Positions 1-7,959 of a DNA stretch of 16,046 bases are shown one piece after another. Numbering within the stretch: the first letter of the stretch is position 1; each line of letters begins with the position of its first letter. The position numbers and the translations under genes were made by a program. The notes beneath the pieces were generated by a model that was not told where the DNA came from, ran no database searches, and saw only the letters and a list, made by a program, of their open reading frames with translations. Source of the stretch: Pseudorhodobacter sp. (lineage in GTDB: Bacteria; Pseudomonadota; Alphaproteobacteria; Rhodobacterales; Rhodobacteraceae); the NCBI GenBank assembly GCA_014378345.1, contig JACMNW010000360.1:1-16046 (forward strand), given 5' to 3'.

Positions 1-1
1 A

Positions 2-1153
2 CGCTTTATTGCGGCCGATCCGCTCGCTGCATCGCGGCTCGCACTGGCCATTGCATGGGCAGCAAGCAAGACCTCAGACGAGATACCGCTTTACCTTGCG
101 CATAATCTTGGCGGAGGTGCCGAAGATTACCTGGCACAGCGTATCGCCCAAAACTTGCCAAATCCTGCGCTGGTGCTGCGTGTGGGCTCAGTGTTTCGCT
201 GGCAGTTGGAACTGCATTCGGCGCAAGGTATTTCCCGGGGCGGCACCGATGATTTCAACCTGATCAAACGCCTGCTGTCGCCTGTTGACCAGCTGCGCCT
301 TGTCTATTCCTGCGGCGTTGGGGATTTGGATCCAGTCAGCCTTCCAGACCGGCTATTGGAATTGCTGCGCGGCCCAAAGGACCGGATAGAAATGCTGCTG
401 CATGACTATCTGCCCATCAGCCCCTCCTACACTTTGTTAAGCACCGATGGCCGCTATTTGGGCGTCCCGGAGTGCACGTCACCAGACGCGGCACACAGCA
501 CGCGCGGGCGAAATGGTGATAAAATCCCTTTGGCCACATGGCAGAAATGCTGGGGCCAGCTTATTGAAAAAGCTGATGATATTGTCGTTTTTTCGCAAAA
601 CAGCGCGCAGATTTTTCTTGCCGCCTATCCGTCGGCGCGCCCAAAAGTGCGGCTTTTGCCGCATACCAAGCTGGTGGATTTACCACGTGTCCCGCGTCGC
701 GCGCGCGCCCTTGCCCCGGTGATCGGCGTGTTAGGTAACATCGGGTTTCAAAAGGGTGCCGGCGTTTTGCAGCAGCTGGCGCAACGGCTGGACTTTGCGG
801 GTGGGGCCAAGCTAATCGTTCTGGGGCAGGTTGACCCCAATTATCCGCTAGCGGCACCGGCTGTTGTTCATGGTGGCTACCGACGCTGCGAAATTCCGGC
901 ACTGGTCGCGCGCTATGGCATCACAGATTGGTTGATCCCCTCAATATGGCCAGAAACATTTTCCTACACAACGCATGAAGCCATCGCCACCGGGTTGCCG
1001 GTTTGGGGCTTTGATCTGGGTGCGCAGGGGGATGCAATCCGCAGCCATAACATCGGCCGCGTGATTCCCATTCCGGGCGGCGTGCCAGATATAGAGGCTT
1101 TGTTAACCGGTCTGCTTCATCCCCACCACAGGTCCGAAAGCGCCGCCGCATGA
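2..1153 (+). CDS. Glycosyltransferase, GT4-like (5' end outside window)
   Basis: The reading frame is open from the first bases of the window, so the gene begins upstream; 383 residues are visible. Near the visible N-terminus is LYLAHNLGGGAEDYL, the glycine-rich acceptor-side loop seen in GT-B glycosyltransferases. The C-terminal half has the GT4 Rossmann layout: a strand with VIGVLGNIGFQKG (from about base 719), then LIVLGQVDP, and the donor-binding region PSIWPETFSYTTHEAIATGLPVWGFDLGAQGD, where the two glutamates of the E-x7-E motif lie in PETFSYTTHEA. It would transfer a sugar from a nucleotide donor to a growing surface glycan on the cytoplasmic side. The stop overlaps the next start as ATGA, so the two genes are probably translationally coupled. 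The donor sugar and acceptor cannot be told from sequence. The fold and general role are fairly sure; the exact family number is less so. Confidence 0.85.
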   Translation, partial: RFIAADPLAASRLALAIAWAASKTSDEIPLYLAHNLGGGAEDYLAQRIAQNLPNPALVLRVGSVFRWQLELHSAQGISRGGTDDFNLIKRLLSPVDQLRLVYSCGVGDLDPVSLPDRLLELLRGPKDRIEMLLHDYLPISPSYTLLSTDGRYLGVPECTSPDAAHSTRGRNGDKIPLATWQKCWGQLIEKADDIVVFSQNSAQIFLAAYPSARPKVRLLPHTKLVDLPRVPRRARALAPVIGVLGNIGFQKGAGVLQQLAQRLDFAGGAKLIVLGQVDPNYPLAAPAVVHGGYRRCEIPALVARYGITDWLIPSIWPETFSYTTHEAIATGLPVWGFDLGAQGDAIRSHNIGRVIPIPGGVPDIEALLTGLLHPHHRSESAAA

Positions 1154-1890
1154 CGCAAATTGCCGTTGCCATTCCCATCCTTTATGCCCAAGGGATCGAA
1201 GTTCTGCGCCGCCCCGGCGGCGGCAGCGCCATCAACATGCCGCAACATTCAGTGATTGAAGCACCAGCCAGCCTGAAATGGACGGCGTTTGAACATTCGA
1301 TCGAGCTTGGCGCGTTTTCTTATCAGGTGTCCGGCACCTGCATCGCGGCCCGAATTGGGCGGTATTGCTCGTTCGGGGAAGACGTGCAAATCGGCCGCCA
1401 GAACCATCCCATCACCTGGGCGTCAACCAGCCCGGCCTTTTACCTTCACGACCAGATGATCGCGCTTGCCGATGGCTTTCACGGCGCGGCCGACTATCAC
1501 GCTTACCGCATCAACGCAGATGCCGCCCCCACACAAGCCCGCATCACCACCATCGGCAATGACGTATGGATCGGCCATGGCGCCTTGATTTCGGCCGGTG
1601 TCACCATCGGCGACGGGGCAATTGTCGCGGCCCATGCTGTGGTGTCCAAAGACGTACCACCCTATGCCATTGTTGCGGGAAACCCGGCGGTGATCAAACG
1701 CTTCCGCCTGCCTGTGCAGCTGATATCGCCAATGCTACGCTGCCGGTGGTGGCGCTTTGCCCCGTGGCAGTTGGCGCATCTGAACCCGGCCCGGCCCGAG
1801 GCGTTTATTGCGGGCGTGTTTCAGATGGCCGATGCTGACCCCTTCGCCCCCAGCGTGGTTGATCTGCGTAAGGACGGCCCATGGACCTAA
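1150..1890 (+). CDS. Hexapeptide-repeat acyltransferase (CatB/Vat-like)
   Basis: A 246-residue protein with left-handed beta-helix hexapeptide repeats. The first repeat block is around residues 61-85 (CIAARIGRYCSFGEDVQIG), followed by NHPITWASTSPAFY, whose His86 matches the catalytic histidine of the xenobiotic/CatB-type acetyltransferase group. The second block is residues 132-180 (TTIGNDVWIGHGALISAGVTIGDG, then AIVAGNPAVIKRF), the usual C-terminal coil and closing motif. Such enzymes move an acetyl or other acyl group from a CoA donor onto a hydroxyl or amino group. Between a glycosyltransferase and a sulfotransferase, the likely substrate is a capsule or lipid-linked sugar rather than an antibiotic; that is inference. 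The ATG overlaps the previous stop by four bases, and the end overlaps the next gene by ten, so the three genes should be cotranscribed. The N-terminal 50 residues are not clearly part of the beta-helix. Confidence 0.88.
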   Translation: MTQIAVAIPILYAQGIEVLRRPGGGSAINMPQHSVIEAPASLKWTAFEHSIELGAFSYQVSGTCIAARIGRYCSFGEDVQIGRQNHPITWASTSPAFYLHDQMIALADGFHGAADYHAYRINADAAPTQARITTIGNDVWIGHGALISAGVTIGDGAIVAAHAVVSKDVPPYAIVAGNPAVIKRFRLPVQLISPMLRCRWWRFAPWQLAHLNPARPEAFIAGVFQMADADPFAPSVVDLRKDGPWT

Positions 1891-2639
1891 GCCATGCCCC
1901 TATTGTGTTTTTGCACATCCCTAAAACTGCTGGCCAGACGGTGCACAACAGCCTGTCTCGCATCGTAAAAGCACGGCGCGTGTCGCCCATCAGGGTGCAC
2001 ACGCAAGCTGCGACCCCGCAAGACCAGTATCCGCCGGGTTATTCCTTGTATTCCGGTCATCTGGATTGGGCCGCAATGGACCATCTGCCCGCCGCGCGGT
2101 TTGTGTTTACCGTGTTGCGGGATCCGGGCGAACGGATCGCATCCTTCTACTTTTATCTGCAGCGGGCGGCTGCAAGCCTTGATCCCGCAACCTTGCTGCT
2201 GCCGCAGAATATCGGTCTTAAACGGGCGCTGGACTGGTCACCAGATGACTACTTCTTTGGCGGGGATGACGCTTGGCAAACCTTTGTGCACAGCCATTAC
2301 GATAATTTCTACTGCACATATTTCGCCACCCGGCGCATGCTTGGCTGGGGGTCCACACAAGACCAGCCGCGACCCCAGGTTTTGGCCAAGGCCCGTCTTG
2401 GGTTGGGTTCGATTGACCAGGTTTATTTCACCAAAGACATGGCGCAGATTGAAGTGGCTTTTCAAACGCGGTTTGGCATGCACCTGCGTCTTGCGGACCG
2501 CTATGACAATACCAGCAGCGAGCCCGCAAGTCTGCTCCGTTGGCCACGTTTGTTGGCCAGTTTTGCCACAGACGGTGCTACCGAACGGATGCAAAACTTT
2601 GTTGAATGGGATCAGAAATTGACAAACGGATTGGTTTAA
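1881..2639 (+). CDS. Sulfotransferase family protein (PAPS-dependent)
   Basis: A 252-residue cytoplasmic protein. The N-terminus IVFLHIPKTAGQTVHNSL (residues 8-25) carries the 5'-phosphosulfate-binding loop of PAPS sulfotransferases, in the HIPKTAG form typical of the Sulfotransfer_2 group. Residues 73-93, containing FVFTVLRDPGERIASFYFYL, form the 3'-phosphate-binding element with Arg80 and Ser88. A GH at 59-60 lies between them, as is usual. It would transfer sulfate from PAPS to a sugar hydroxyl. The start is supported by a Shine-Dalgarno AAGGAC at 1870-1875, five bases before the ATG, lying inside the end of the acyltransferase gene. Context with glycosyltransferases and an ABC polysaccharide exporter suggests that the exported glycan is sulfated. 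No PAPS-making genes are in the window. The end lies five bases from the convergent permease gene, with no evident terminator between. Confidence 0.88.
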   Translation: MDLSHAPIVFLHIPKTAGQTVHNSLSRIVKARRVSPIRVHTQAATPQDQYPPGYSLYSGHLDWAAMDHLPAARFVFTVLRDPGERIASFYFYLQRAAASLDPATLLLPQNIGLKRALDWSPDDYFFGGDDAWQTFVHSHYDNFYCTYFATRRMLGWGSTQDQPRPQVLAKARLGLGSIDQVYFTKDMAQIEVAFQTRFGMHLRLADRYDNTSSEPASLLRWPRLLASFATDGATERMQNFVEWDQKLTNGLV

Positions 2640-2644
2640 CGATT

Positions 2645-3451
2645 TTAGTCGACCAATAAATCACGATGCGCCTTTTGTAAAAGTGCAAGCCCGGCTCCAA
2701 AACAAATCAGCGATATCAGCAAAACAAATATGACGGACGTGTAGCTGGCATCATAACTGGGGTAAAATCCGGCCCGCATGATGCCAACAACATGCACCAA
2801 AGGATTAAACCACAGCACCCCCTGCGCCGCGTGGGGCATCGCATTGAATAAAAAGAAAATGCCAGAGATCAGGAACAAAGGTCGCGTCAAAATAGACCAG
2901 ATCATTTGCCATACAGCAAACCGCGCAATCAAAAAGGCGTTAAGGGTGCCAATCCCAAGGGCAAGCGCTGCCGATAAAGCAAAGCTTTGGGCGATAAGCA
3001 TGGGTTGGGGCAGCGTACGGGTGTCATAAATCATCAAAATACCCCCAAATACCAAATAGCCAACCATCCCTTGCGTCACCGTATTGACCAAAAATCGCGC
3101 AATCAGGGCGTCAACAAACGTCACTGCGGGATAGGCCAGTAACGCTTTGGAAAACAGCAATGCCGTCGACACCCGGTTGCACACCGAATTGAACATCATA
3201 AACGGCAAAACACCGGTTGCATAAAAAATCGGAAAGTTGGTTCCCAGCGACGGCGTATTGAAACCAAACGAAAAAATAACTGTCAGCACTGCAATGCCAC
3301 CCAATGGTTCCACCACAGCCCACAGATAGCCACCCGGTGACCGGCCATAGGTGGTAGCCATTTCGCGCAGCATCAACGCCAGAACAGTGCGCAGTGTCGC
3401 AAAGCGGCGCGGTTTGGTTTGGGGTCCAGGCGGGGCAAAAGTGTGCGTCAT
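2645..3451 (-). CDS. ABC-2 type polysaccharide export permease (KpsM/Wzm-like)
   Basis: A 268-residue integral membrane protein from the chosen ATG. The N-terminal cytoplasmic part RTVLALMLREMATTYGRSPGG (residues 21-41) followed by YLWAVVEPL is the hallmark of capsule-type ABC-2 permeases such as KpsM and BexB. About six hydrophobic segments follow (roughly 50-64, 76-92, 118-142, 151-177, 187-203 and 238-258). NPLVHVVGIMRAGFY (216-230) is the conserved C-terminal loop of the family. It forms the membrane channel that, with a KpsT-type ATPase, flips lipid-linked polysaccharide out of the cytoplasm. An in-frame upstream ATG at 3505 would add 18 residues (MFVFCALRLPDFGYEIVQ) that do not resemble the family; neither start has a clear Shine-Dalgarno. 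Oddly, the gene is on the opposite strand from the matching adaptor and ATPase genes, which start just beyond it. Confidence 0.9.
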   Translation of the reverse strand: MTHTFAPPGPQTKPRRFATLRTVLALMLREMATTYGRSPGGYLWAVVEPLGGIAVLTVIFSFGFNTPSLGTNFPIFYATGVLPFMMFNSVCNRVSTALLFSKALLAYPAVTFVDALIARFLVNTVTQGMVGYLVFGGILMIYDTRTLPQPMLIAQSFALSAALALGIGTLNAFLIARFAVWQMIWSILTRPLFLISGIFFLFNAMPHAAQGVLWFNPLVHVVGIMRAGFYPSYDASYTSVIFVLLISLICFGAGLALLQKAHRDLLVD

Positions 3452-3712
3452 CTGCACAATTTCATACCCAAAATCCGGCAGGCGTAAAGCACAAAACACG
3501 AACATTTTTATCGAATTTTGATCCCATCCATTGCCTTCGATAACGTGGCGTTAAGGATGCTTAGGGTAACCCTGACGCCTGTGATCCCTGCAAAAAGGAA
3601 TGCCAGTTTGGCCCTGTTTGATGCAACCCTCGCCCGCGGTTCAGCCGGATCGCTTGCCAAACTGTCAAAAACGGCGATTGCGCCAATCTCACTTGGTCTT
3701 TCGCACCCCCTG
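3452..3712. promoter_or_regulatory. Probable divergent promoter region between permease and adaptor genes
   Basis: This stretch separates the preferred start of the - strand permease from the preferred start of the + strand KpsE-like gene. Both genes need a promoter and no other upstream gene can supply one, so one or two promoters should lie here. I see no convincing -35/-10 pair on either strand. The region is open in frame with the KpsE-like gene from a TTG at 3518 and with the permease from an ATG at 3505, so part of it may be coding if the longer starts are used. Confidence 0.3.
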
Positions 3713-4837
3713 ATGCAACCTGCGCGCCGTGCCCGCTTTGCGCCTCGGCATTTTGGTCTGATCATCAGCTTTGCCTTATGCGTTTTGCTACCTGCGGCGG
3801 TGGCGGGTTGGTATCTTTGGGCGCGCGCTGCGGATCAATACGCATCAACACTTGGCTTTTCTGTGCGTAAAGAAAAAGTCAGTTCGGCAATTGAATTGCT
3901 TGGTGGCTTCACAAATCTGACCGGGTCAAGCTCTGCCGATACCGATATTTTGTATGATTACATGCACAGCCAAAAGTTGGTCTCGGAAATTGATGCCAGC
4001 CTTGATTTGCGCGCGATGTGGTCGAAGCCTGACCACGATCCGATCTTTGCTTTTGCGGCCCCCGGATCCATCGAAACGCTGGTGGAGTTTTGGTCACACA
4101 AAGTTCAGGTCACCTACAATAACGCCACGCGGTTGATTGAAATACGTGTCCTTGCCTTTGATCCTGCGGATGCGCAGGCCATCGCGGTACAGCTTTTTGA
4201 AAAATCAACCGCCATGATTAATCAGCTGAATGATGCCGCTCAGGCCGACGCGTTGCGCTTCTCTGTCGGTGAACGCAACACGGCAGAAGCCCGCCTGCAA
4301 GCGGCCCGTGCGGCCGTGACAATGTTTCGAAACAGAACCCAAACCATTGATCCTGCTTCAGATTTACAAAGCCAAGCCGGTCTGTTGGCCAACCTTCAGG
4401 CGCAACTGGCTGAGGCGTTGATCAACAGCGATATGTTGGCCGCCAGCACCAAAAATCCCAATGCGCGCGGGTTGCAGGCTGCCACCCGTATCAAGGTAAT
4501 AGAAAACCGGATTGCGGCTGAACGGGCCAAGCTTGGGTTGGGGGAAACCAGCGTGTCGACAAAGGTGTTTGCAACGACGGTGGCCGACTATGAACGCCTG
4601 TCGGTGGACCAGGAATTTGCGGAAACCGCCTACCGTGCAGCACAACTGGCCTATGAGGCAGCGCAGGTTGATGCGCGCCGTCAAACCTTGTATCTTGCCG
4701 CCCATATTACCCCAACACTGGCAGAAACTGCGCAATTCCCCCAACGGCAAATGATCCTCGGCACGATCGTCATGTTCTTGTGCCTGGCGTGGTCAATTGC
4801 CGCCATGGTCTATTATTCCGTGCGGGACCGGCGTTGA
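3713..4837 (+). CDS. Capsule export inner-membrane/periplasmic adaptor (KpsE/BexC/CtrB-like)
   Basis: A 374-residue protein with the layout of polysaccharide co-polymerases of capsule export: a short basic N-terminus (MQPARRARFAPRHFG), a membrane segment at about 15-35, a long periplasmic part, and a second membrane segment at about 347-367 ending in YYSVRDRR. Residues 33-52 (WYLWARAADQYAST then LGFSVRKE) are the conserved entry to the periplasmic domain. Residues 163-330 are rich in helix-forming, heptad-like sequence (for example DALRFSVGERNTAEARLQAA), consistent with coiled coils. It would bridge the ABC transporter and the outer-membrane channel. The frame is also open from TTG 3518 and ATG 3557, giving up to 65 extra residues without a ribosome site. 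I prefer 3713 because the family normally has about 15-30 residues before the first membrane helix. No outer-membrane partner (KpsD/BexD) is in the window. Confidence 0.88.
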   Translation: MQPARRARFAPRHFGLIISFALCVLLPAAVAGWYLWARAADQYASTLGFSVRKEKVSSAIELLGGFTNLTGSSSADTDILYDYMHSQKLVSEIDASLDLRAMWSKPDHDPIFAFAAPGSIETLVEFWSHKVQVTYNNATRLIEIRVLAFDPADAQAIAVQLFEKSTAMINQLNDAAQADALRFSVGERNTAEARLQAARAAVTMFRNRTQTIDPASDLQSQAGLLANLQAQLAEALINSDMLAASTKNPNARGLQAATRIKVIENRIAAERAKLGLGETSVSTKVFATTVADYERLSVDQEFAETAYRAAQLAYEAAQVDARRQTLYLAAHITPTLAETAQFPQRQMILGTIVMFLCLAWSIAAMVYYSVRDRR

Positions 4838-5490
4838 TTGTGTTGCAGAACCTGACCAAGACCTTCCGGTCAGGCAGTGTTTCAAAAACCGTTCTGCAAG
4901 ACGCCAGCATGGTGTTTCCGTCTGGTAAATCGGTGGCGTTGCTTGGTCGCAATGGTGCGGGTAAATCCACGCTTCTGCGGTTGATCGCAGGAACGTTGAA
5001 CCCAACGGCCGGTCATGTCCACAGGGTCGGGTCGGTGTCTTGGCCGGTTGGCTTTGCGGGGTCGTTTCACGGTGATCTGACCGGCGCCCAAAATACCAGA
5101 TTCATTGCCCGTATCTACGGTGTGGATGGCGATGAGCTTATTGATTTCACCGCCAGTTTTGCCGATCTTGGTGGGCATTTTCATTTGCCGTTTCGCACCT
5201 ATTCGTCTGGCATGAAGGCGCGGCTGGCGTTCGGCGTGTCAATGGGTATCGCCTTTGATACCTATTTGGTGGATGAAGTGACCGCCGTTGGCGACGCCGC
5301 TTTTCGCGCCAAAAGCAATGCGCTTTTCCACGCCCGTATGCAGCATTCGGGCTCCGTGGTTGTCAGCCATTCGATGGGACTGGTGCGCGAATTATGCGAT
5401 GCCGCCGCTGTGCTTGAAGCCGGAAAAATGATTTATTACACCGATATCTCTGCCGCGATAGATCACCACGAGCACAACCTTTTGCACTGA
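4834..5490 (+). CDS. Polysaccharide export ABC transporter ATP-binding protein (KpsT/Wzt-like)
   Basis: A 218-residue ATPase. Walker A is GRNGAGKST (residues 38-46), the ABC signature is YSSGMKARLAFG (123-134), Walker B is TYLVDEV (143-149) and the switch histidine is in VVSHSMG (His179). The motif SVSWPVGFAGSFHGDLTG (67-84) is specific to the KpsT/capsule branch. It would power export of polysaccharide through the KpsM-type permease encoded on the other strand. The start is taken as TTG 4834, which overlaps the adaptor's stop as TTGA and gives the usual N-terminus (IVLQNLTKTFRSGS); GTG 4840 is an alternative. A longer frame from GTG 4780 would run through the adaptor's membrane-helix code and looks spurious. 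At 218 residues it has the short form of the family, with no C-terminal carbohydrate-binding domain of the Wzt type. Confidence 0.92.
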   Translation: MIVLQNLTKTFRSGSVSKTVLQDASMVFPSGKSVALLGRNGAGKSTLLRLIAGTLNPTAGHVHRVGSVSWPVGFAGSFHGDLTGAQNTRFIARIYGVDGDELIDFTASFADLGGHFHLPFRTYSSGMKARLAFGVSMGIAFDTYLVDEVTAVGDAAFRAKSNALFHARMQHSGSVVVSHSMGLVRELCDAAAVLEAGKMIYYTDISAAIDHHEHNLLH

Positions 5491-5514
5491 TTACCTGTAA
5501 ATACTGTGCACCAA

Positions 5515-7959
5515 TCAAACAAGATCCATCGCCCCCGCCAAGCCGGTTAATGTACTAACCCCCTGCAGCGTTAGCGTGGCACCCGTACCAAAATCAAACA
5601 CAACCGTGCTGCCCGTAACTGACGCATAGGTTGAAACCACCTCTTGCGCGGTCAGACCCCCGCCGTAAAGACCGTCTTCAATCAACAATCGGTCAAGGTC
5701 GGTCAGCCGAAAATCCTCAACCACATCGCGCCCGGCATTGAACACAAAGGTATCAGAATGTGTGCCGCCCCGCAGCGTGTCATTGTCATACCCACCATCC
5801 AAACGATCCGCACCCGCACCGCCATTCAGATAGTCGTTGCCACCCCGCCCATACAGAAAATCAGCCCCGTCCCTGCCGAACAATTGGTTGGCATAACCGT
5901 TTCCAAACAATGTATCGCCAAAGGCACTTCCCGCCAGGTCTTCGATGCTTAGATAGACATCACCCACCGCTTCGCCGGTGTTAAATTGGCTGGATTGCAA
6001 ATCAACCACCACCGCCGTGGTGCTTTCGGAATATTGCGCACGGTCGCGCCCGATGCCACCGTTCAAGGTGTCTGCGCCAACACCGCCAAATAGCACGTCA
6101 TCGCCAACACCGCCGTCAAGCACATCATTGCCGCGCCGCCCAAACAGATAATCCACATTGTTTTCGCCGCGCAGCACATTGTCGCCAAAGGTGCCGCGAA
6201 TGTTGTCCGGCCCGTAGCCGCCAATCACCCCTTCGATGGAAATATGCAGATCACCCGTCGCCAGCTGAGTGTTCAGTTCGGGATACAGCAAATCAATGCG
6301 TTGGCTGCCGCGCCCTTCGGTATAATCCACATAGTCAAACCCGGCGCCGCCGTCCATCACATCCGCTCCGGTTGATCCCACCAAAACATCGTCACCCGCC
6401 CCGCCTTGCAGGGTTTCCATGCCCGGAATACCTTCCAGCCGCAGCCCCGCCACCGCCGTATCCGCGCCAATATGCCAAAGCCCAAACAGATCGGGTGACA
6501 AAAAAGCCAACGGGTCAATCGGCTGGCCGTTCGCCGATTGCACAACCAAAACCTCGTCCTGAAAGGTAATAATTGCACCATTTGCAGTCTGAACTATGTC
6601 CAGCGCAGATACCGAATAAATCCGCCCCCAGCCGGTAAGATCCAGCCGGTCAATCCCCACCTGATAGTCTGTAATTACATCTTCGGCCCCGTCCCGCGTC
6701 AGCACAAAAATATCCGTATCCGCGCCACCCGACAGGGTATCATTGCCGGTGCCATCCATCAAAATATCGCGCCCATCGCCGCCTTGCAGCAGATCTTGCC
6801 CGGCCCCCCCGGACAGCACATCGCCCCCATTGCCCCCTGTCAAACTGTCGCTCACAGCACTTCCAACCTGCATTGGTGAAAGTTCACCGGGATCAAGCCG
6901 CAACCGGGTGATGCCCAACCCCTCCCCTGCAACAAAAACCTCGATCTTGCCGCCTACTTCTATCGCCTCAATCGCGGTGATGTTGTGCAGACCCATTCCG
7001 GGGGCCTGCAGCTGGCTGGCCAACAGCAACAATTTGCCATCTGGCAACAAAGTAAACAGGTTCAAACCATCGTCACCGCCGCCGGCAACCACAAATACCC
7101 TGTCACCCACCGTGACCACAGCCGAGGTTTGCACCCCCTGAAACCGCGTATCCAACGTGTCGGCGACATGGTCCGTTACCTGCAGCGTGCCGTCCGGCTG
7201 CACGGCCACAACGCTGATCGACGACGTAGCCCCTGCGGCCACCAACAGATACGTAACCCCGCCCATCACCACTGACCGCACATCGTTCGGGTCATTAATG
7301 CCAAGCCCACCACCGGCCCCAATCGTGCCGCTTTGCTGTAAAAGCCCGGTTGGCCCCACCCGAAACAGGATGATTGCATCGCGTACGCGCGACGTTGCCG
7401 CCAAATAGGTTTGCCCGCCACTTTGCACCGTGGTCATCGATGTGATGTCGATGCCCTGCTGATTTGGCCCCAGCGTCAGCGTGCCAATAGGCACTATTTC
7501 ACCGTTCGGGGCTAACCGCAGGCATTGAATTGACGATTGGCCGTATGTGCTGATGTATTCAAGCGTGCTGCCGCCAACCACCGCCATCGTCTGCGCCGAG
7601 ACCACGCCCGGCGGGCTTGCGTTGATGGTAACGGCGGTGCCAAATCCGCCATCCGCCCCAAGCCGCCAGCCCCCCATGCGGGGCATGCTGGCCCCCATCA
7701 CCAGCACAGAGGCCACACCGTTCAGCACCGCCATTTCCAACCGTGCAGGTGCTGGCAAAATGGTATTCGCCGCCGTCGGCTCCTGGTCAATCAAAGTTAT
7801 CGCGGCACCCACGTTGAACGCGGATACCCCGCCACCTGCCCGCGTGGCCGAATACAGCTGAGTTACCCCACCCGATTCCACGATTTCCAGGTCGGTGATC
7901 CCGCCAAGCAGGTTTACCGGCCCGCCGAGAAATGTCTCGACGACTTCAAATGCATACAC
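5515..7959 (-). CDS. RTX calcium-binding protein with N-terminal beta-propeller-like domain
   Basis: An 814-residue protein with no Sec signal, as expected for type I secretion. Residues 1-360 contain seven repeats of about 45 residues, with the pattern 'v-x-v-g-G-x-x-Y-L-x-V-A-G ... V-x-PDG-x-L' (approximately 21-50, 71-105, 121-160, 170-212, 222-264, 274-316, 325-356), which suggests a seven-bladed propeller. RTX nonapeptide repeats GGxGxDxLx occur in blocks at 373-416, 517-539, 588-634 and 680-732. The blocks are separated by linkers, including two related ones that carry a GD-x-SIE core (540-594 and 637-684). The C-terminus (TVVFDFGTGATLTLQGVSTL) resembles the ends of many alphaproteobacterial RTX proteins. 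It starts with GTG; GGTGGG lies about eight bases upstream. It is likely secreted and folded by calcium outside the cell, perhaps as a surface or matrix protein. No type I secretion genes are nearby. An enzymatic role for the propeller cannot be seen. Confidence 0.9.
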   Translation of the reverse strand: MYAFEVVETFLGGPVNLLGGITDLEIVESGGVTQLYSATRAGGGVSAFNVGAAITLIDQEPTAANTILPAPARLEMAVLNGVASVLVMGASMPRMGGWRLGADGGFGTAVTINASPPGVVSAQTMAVVGGSTLEYISTYGQSSIQCLRLAPNGEIVPIGTLTLGPNQQGIDITSMTTVQSGGQTYLAATSRVRDAIILFRVGPTGLLQQSGTIGAGGGLGINDPNDVRSVVMGGVTYLLVAAGATSSISVVAVQPDGTLQVTDHVADTLDTRFQGVQTSAVVTVGDRVFVVAGGGDDGLNLFTLLPDGKLLLLASQLQAPGMGLHNITAIEAIEVGGKIEVFVAGEGLGITRLRLDPGELSPMQVGSAVSDSLTGGNGGDVLSGGAGQDLLQGGDGRDILMDGTGNDTLSGGADTDIFVLTRDGAEDVITDYQVGIDRLDLTGWGRIYSVSALDIVQTANGAIITFQDEVLVVQSANGQPIDPLAFLSPDLFGLWHIGADTAVAGLRLEGIPGMETLQGGAGDDVLVGSTGADVMDGGAGFDYVDYTEGRGSQRIDLLYPELNTQLATGDLHISIEGVIGGYGPDNIRGTFGDNVLRGENNVDYLFGRRGNDVLDGGVGDDVLFGGVGADTLNGGIGRDRAQYSESTTAVVVDLQSSQFNTGEAVGDVYLSIEDLAGSAFGDTLFGNGYANQLFGRDGADFLYGRGGNDYLNGGAGADRLDGGYDNDTLRGGTHSDTFVFNAGRDVVEDFRLTDLDRLLIEDGLYGGGLTAQEVVSTYASVTGSTVVFDFGTGATLTLQGVSTLTGLAGAMDLV

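Noticed and set aside
3508..3765. An 85-residue - strand frame in the divergent capsule region
   Set aside because: No ribosome site, arginine/alanine-rich with no motif, and it overlaps the start of the adaptor gene.
4780..4833. N-terminal extension of the KpsT-like ATPase from GTG 4780
   Set aside because: It reads through the adaptor's last membrane helix in another frame and adds 18 residues unlike the family; the TTG at 4834 fits better.
5478..5512. Possible hairpin TGCAC...GTGCA between the convergent ATPase and RTX genes
   Set aside because: Only five pairs around a loop of about 18 bases and no T-run; too weak to call a terminator.
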